NCBI GenBank assembly: GCA_003520205.1
Contig: DOVG01000153.1
Location: forward strand, 1-6,560
DNA from: Lachnospiraceae bacterium
GTDB lineage: Bacteria > Bacillota > Clostridia > Lachnospirales > Lachnospiraceae
Direction: 5' to 3'
DNA: 6,560 nt
Part shown: piece after piece, positions 3,925 to 6,560 of the stretch
How the letters are laid out: the number at the start of each line of letters is the position of its first letter
How positions within the stretch are numbered: position 1 is the stretch's first letter
Made by a program: the position numbers and the translations under genes
Notes under the pieces: generated by a model
What the model saw: only the letters and a program-made list of their open reading frames with translations
Database searches by the model: none
What the model was told of the DNA's origin: nothing

Positions 3925-6357
3925 ATGAATACACCTATATCATGGATTAAAGCATATGTTCCTGACCTTGATGTAACACCACAGGAATTTGTAGATAAAA
4001 TCACTCTTTCGGGTTCTCACGTAGAAAATTATAATCAGTACGATAAGAATCTTGAGAAAATAGTAGTAGGAAAGGTTCTTTCCATAGAAAAACATCCTGA
4101 TGCAGATAAGCTGGTTATCTGTCAGGTAGATGTTGGAGAGAGTGAGCCTATTCAGATAGTAACTGGTGCTCAGAATGTTGTGGTCGGAGCTCTTGTACCA
4201 ACTGTTCTTGATGGTGGTAAAGTAGCAGGCGGTCACGATGGTGGAGAGCTTCCTCCAGATGGTATCCGCATAAAGGCTGGAAAGCTTAGAGGCGTTCCAT
4301 CAGCTGGAATGATGTGTGCTATAGAAGAACTTGGTTCATCGAGAGAACTTTATCCGGAAGCACCTGAAGATGGAATCTACATTTTCCCTTCTTCAGCTGA
4401 TGTAAAGCCTGGAGACGACGCTGTAAAAGCACTCGGTCTTGATGATACAAATGTAGAATACGAAATCACTTCTAACAGAGTAGACTGCTTCTCAATCATA
4501 GGTATGGCAAGAGAGGCGGCAGCTACATTTGACCTTGATTTTAAACCTCCAGTAATTACAGTTCAGGAGAAATCAAAGGAAGAAACAAAGGACTATATAT
4601 CTGTAGATATTCAGGATACAAAGCTCTGTAAGAGATATATAGCAAGAGTTGTTAAGAATGTAAAAATAGGTCCATCACCTAAGTGGATGCAGGACAGACT
4701 TCGTAGCCAGGGTATTCGTTCTATTAACAATATAGTAGATATAACTAATTATGTAATGGAAGAAATGGGACAGCCAATGCACGCATTTGACCTTTCTACT
4801 ATTGCCGGAAATAAGATAGTAGTAAAATGTGCTGAGGACGGTGATAAGTTCACAACTCTTGATGGAATAGAGAGAGAACTAACAAAGGATGTCCTTATGA
4901 TATGTGATGGAGAGAAGGAAGTTGCTATCGCAGGTATCATGGGTGGAGAGAATTCCATGGTTACAGATACTATGGATACACTTCTTTTCGAAGCTGCCTG
5001 CTTTGATGGAACTAACATCCGTCTCTCAGAACGTCGTTTAGGTCTAAGAACTGATTCAGCTGGAAAGTTCGAGAAGGGACTTGATCCAAATCTTGCAGAG
5101 GAAGCTATCAACCGTGCTTGTCAGCTGGTTGAGGAGATGGGCTGTGGTGAAGTTCTGAAGGGTGCAGTTGATGTATATCCGGAACCGGTTGAACCATGGA
5201 CACTTCCATTTGAGCCGGATAAGATGAATGCGCTGCTTGGTCTTAATATACCTGTAGATACTCAGCTCCATATATATGACAGACTTGGTCTTACATATAA
5301 TGAGGCTGATCAGACTCTTACTATTCCTACATTCAGACAGGATCTTCTTTCAAGAGCAGATCTGGCTGAGGAGATAGCTCGTATCTATGGTTATGACAAG
5401 ATTCCATCTACACTTCCTACAACAAATGCAGGAATCGGTGGTATTTCTTATGAAGAGGGGATTAACAGAATAGCCAGAAGTGTATCAGAGGATAATGGAT
5501 TCTCACAGGCTATGTTCTACAGCTTCGAAAGTCCTAAGGTATATGACAAGCTTCTCATTCCTGCTGACAGTTCAGTTCGTCAGGCTATCAAGATAATGAA
5601 TCCGCTTGGTGAAGACTTCAGTATTATGAGAACGCTTCCATTAAATGGACTTCTTACATCGCTTTCTATTAATTATAATAGAAGAAATAAAAATGTTCGT
5701 TTATATGAGCTTGGCAAAGTATATATCCCTAAGGAGCTTCCTCTTAAGGAACTTCCAGAAGAAAAAGAGAGACTTGCTCTTGGAATGTATGGAGAGGGCG
5801 ATTTCTTTACACTTAAGGGTGTTGTAGAGGAACTTCTTGCAAAGCTTGGATTCGGAAAAGACTGCGAATATGTACCTACAAAAGAATATCCATATCTTCA
5901 TCCGGGAAGACAGGCTAATATCCAGAAGGGTAAGCTGAATGTGGGTTATATCGGACAGCTTCATCCGGAAGCAGCACTCAACTACGATATGAAGACAGCT
6001 GTTTATGTAGCTGTTATCAATATGGATGTAGCCTCCATGCTTGCTAAGTTCGATGTTAAGTATACAGGTATCGCTAAGTTCCCTGCTACAACAAGAGATC
6101 TTGCACTTGTATGTAATAAGGATGCTTATGTAGGAGACATTGAGAAGATAATCAGAAAGAATGCCGGTCAGTATCTTGAGAATCTGGAACTCTTCGATGT
6201 ATATGAGGGTGAACAGCTTGGAGCAGATAAGAAGAGTGTTGCGTTTGCTCTCTCATTCAGAAGTGCTGATCATACGCTTAAAGATGATGAGGTTAACCCA
6301 TCAATAGATAAAATACTTAAAGCATTGGCGGCTGAAGGAATTAACATTAGAGCCTAG
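3925..6357 (+). CDS. pheT: Phenylalanine--tRNA ligase, beta subunit
   Basis: PheT is the structural, tRNA-binding and editing subunit that partners PheS; it hydrolyses mischarged Tyr-tRNA-Phe. At 810 residues it is the full bacterial length. In order: an N-terminal segment starting MNTPISWIKAYVPDL; an OB-fold tRNA-binding domain from about 42 (VGKVLSIEKHPDADKL at 48-63) to about 155; the B3/B4 editing region with ITSNRVDC (181-188) and GQPMHAFD (282-289), then the TDSAGKFEKGLDP segment; the B5 domain, about 430-500, with EEIARIYGYDKIP from 482; a catalytic-like core with MNPLGEDFSIMR from 558; and a C-terminal FDX-ACB anticodon-binding domain from about 714 (TGIAKFPATTRDLALV) to the end. AGGAG at 3914-3918 lies 6 nt before the ATG. 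No terminator separates it from pheS, so both are probably on the T-box-controlled transcript. Confidence 0.98.
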   Translation: MNTPISWIKAYVPDLDVTPQEFVDKITLSGSHVENYNQYDKNLEKIVVGKVLSIEKHPDADKLVICQVDVGESEPIQIVTGAQNVVVGALVPTVLDGGKVAGGHDGGELPPDGIRIKAGKLRGVPSAGMMCAIEELGSSRELYPEAPEDGIYIFPSSADVKPGDDAVKALGLDDTNVEYEITSNRVDCFSIIGMAREAAATFDLDFKPPVITVQEKSKEETKDYISVDIQDTKLCKRYIARVVKNVKIGPSPKWMQDRLRSQGIRSINNIVDITNYVMEEMGQPMHAFDLSTIAGNKIVVKCAEDGDKFTTLDGIERELTKDVLMICDGEKEVAIAGIMGGENSMVTDTMDTLLFEAACFDGTNIRLSERRLGLRTDSAGKFEKGLDPNLAEEAINRACQLVEEMGCGEVLKGAVDVYPEPVEPWTLPFEPDKMNALLGLNIPVDTQLHIYDRLGLTYNEADQTLTIPTFRQDLLSRADLAEEIARIYGYDKIPSTLPTTNAGIGGISYEEGINRIARSVSEDNGFSQAMFYSFESPKVYDKLLIPADSSVRQAIKIMNPLGEDFSIMRTLPLNGLLTSLSINYNRRNKNVRLYELGKVYIPKELPLKELPEEKERLALGMYGEGDFFTLKGVVEELLAKLGFGKDCEYVPTKEYPYLHPGRQANIQKGKLNVGYIGQLHPEAALNYDMKTAVYVAVINMDVASMLAKFDVKYTGIAKFPATTRDLALVCNKDAYVGDIEKIIRKNAGQYLENLELFDVYEGEQLGADKKSVAFALSFRSADHTLKDDEVNPSIDKILKALAAEGINIRA

Positions 6358-6396
6358 GTAATTCTAGTGCTGATGTATTATATATGGAAGGAAATT

Positions 6397-6560
6397 ATGG
6401 ACGTTAAAGATTTTTATTATGATCTCCCACAGGAACTGATTGCACAGGATCCGTTAGAAAAACGTGACAATTCACGTTTGATGGTTATTCATAGAGATAC
6501 AGGAGAGATTGAGCATAAGACTTTTCACGACATAATAGAATATTTAAATCCCGGGGATTG
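6397..6560 (+). CDS. queA: S-adenosylmethionine:tRNA ribosyltransferase-isomerase, 3' end cut off by the window
   Basis: The 54 visible codons read [20 protein letters not shown]..., followed by [25 protein letters not shown]. This matches the conserved QueA N-terminus (D-F-x-Y-x-L-P-x-E-L-I-A-Q-x-P-x-x-x-R-D-x-S-R-L). QueA transfers and isomerises the ribosyl group of S-adenosylmethionine onto preQ1 in the wobble position of tRNAs, giving epoxyqueuosine. The full protein is usually about 340 residues, so most of it lies beyond the window. GGAAGGA at 6386-6392 supports the ATG. The gap from pheT is 39 nt with no terminator or evident promoter, so queA may be read with pheST. Both concern tRNA function, but queA is not a usual fixed partner of pheST. 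Confidence 0.95.
   Translation, partial: MDVKDFYYDLPQELIAQDPLEKRDNSRLMVIHRDTGEIEHKTFHDIIEYLNPGD

Overview
The window looks like an ordinary chromosomal stretch from a low-to-mid GC Firmicute, most likely a Lachnospiraceae-type clostridium. The pointers are a T-box leader, strong AGGAG-type ribosome binding sites, near-consensus sigma-A promoters, and the flavour of the PheS and PheT proteins. The family-level placement is an inference and was not tested by any search.

Left part (1-2037): two divergent transcription units share a 153-bp spacer. On the minus strand is the 5' portion of an SRAP-family (YedK/HMCES-like) gene for abasic-site DNA-protein crosslinking, cut by the window edge. On the plus strand a TetR-family regulator is followed 7 bp later by an alpha/beta hydrolase, so the two are almost certainly one operon. 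The spacer holds two back-to-back promoters with perfect TTGACA -35 boxes, and a 24-bp inverted repeat over the start of the tetR transcript that could be the repressor's operator.

Middle (2038-2590): a 553-bp stretch with no convincing protein gene. It holds one possible 29-codon ORF, a strong promoter (TTGACT-17-TATAAT), and a complete T-box riboswitch. The T-box has a UUC (Phe) specifier, a UGGU acceptor-binding bulge, and mutually exclusive antiterminator and terminator stems.

Right part (2591-6560): pheS and pheT, the two subunits of phenylalanyl-tRNA synthetase, followed by the 5' part of queA (queuosine tRNA modification), cut by the right edge. Uncharged tRNA-Phe should bind the T-box and allow read-through into pheST, possibly into queA as no terminator is seen between them. 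The one real oddity is the 257-nt pheS-pheT spacer. It contains three consecutive inverted-repeat elements: a 62-nt near-perfect hairpin, a 44-nt hairpin, and an 80-nt MITE-like palindrome ending 17 nt before pheT.

I found no clearly new biological system. The pheS-pheT hairpin cluster is the part most worth following up.
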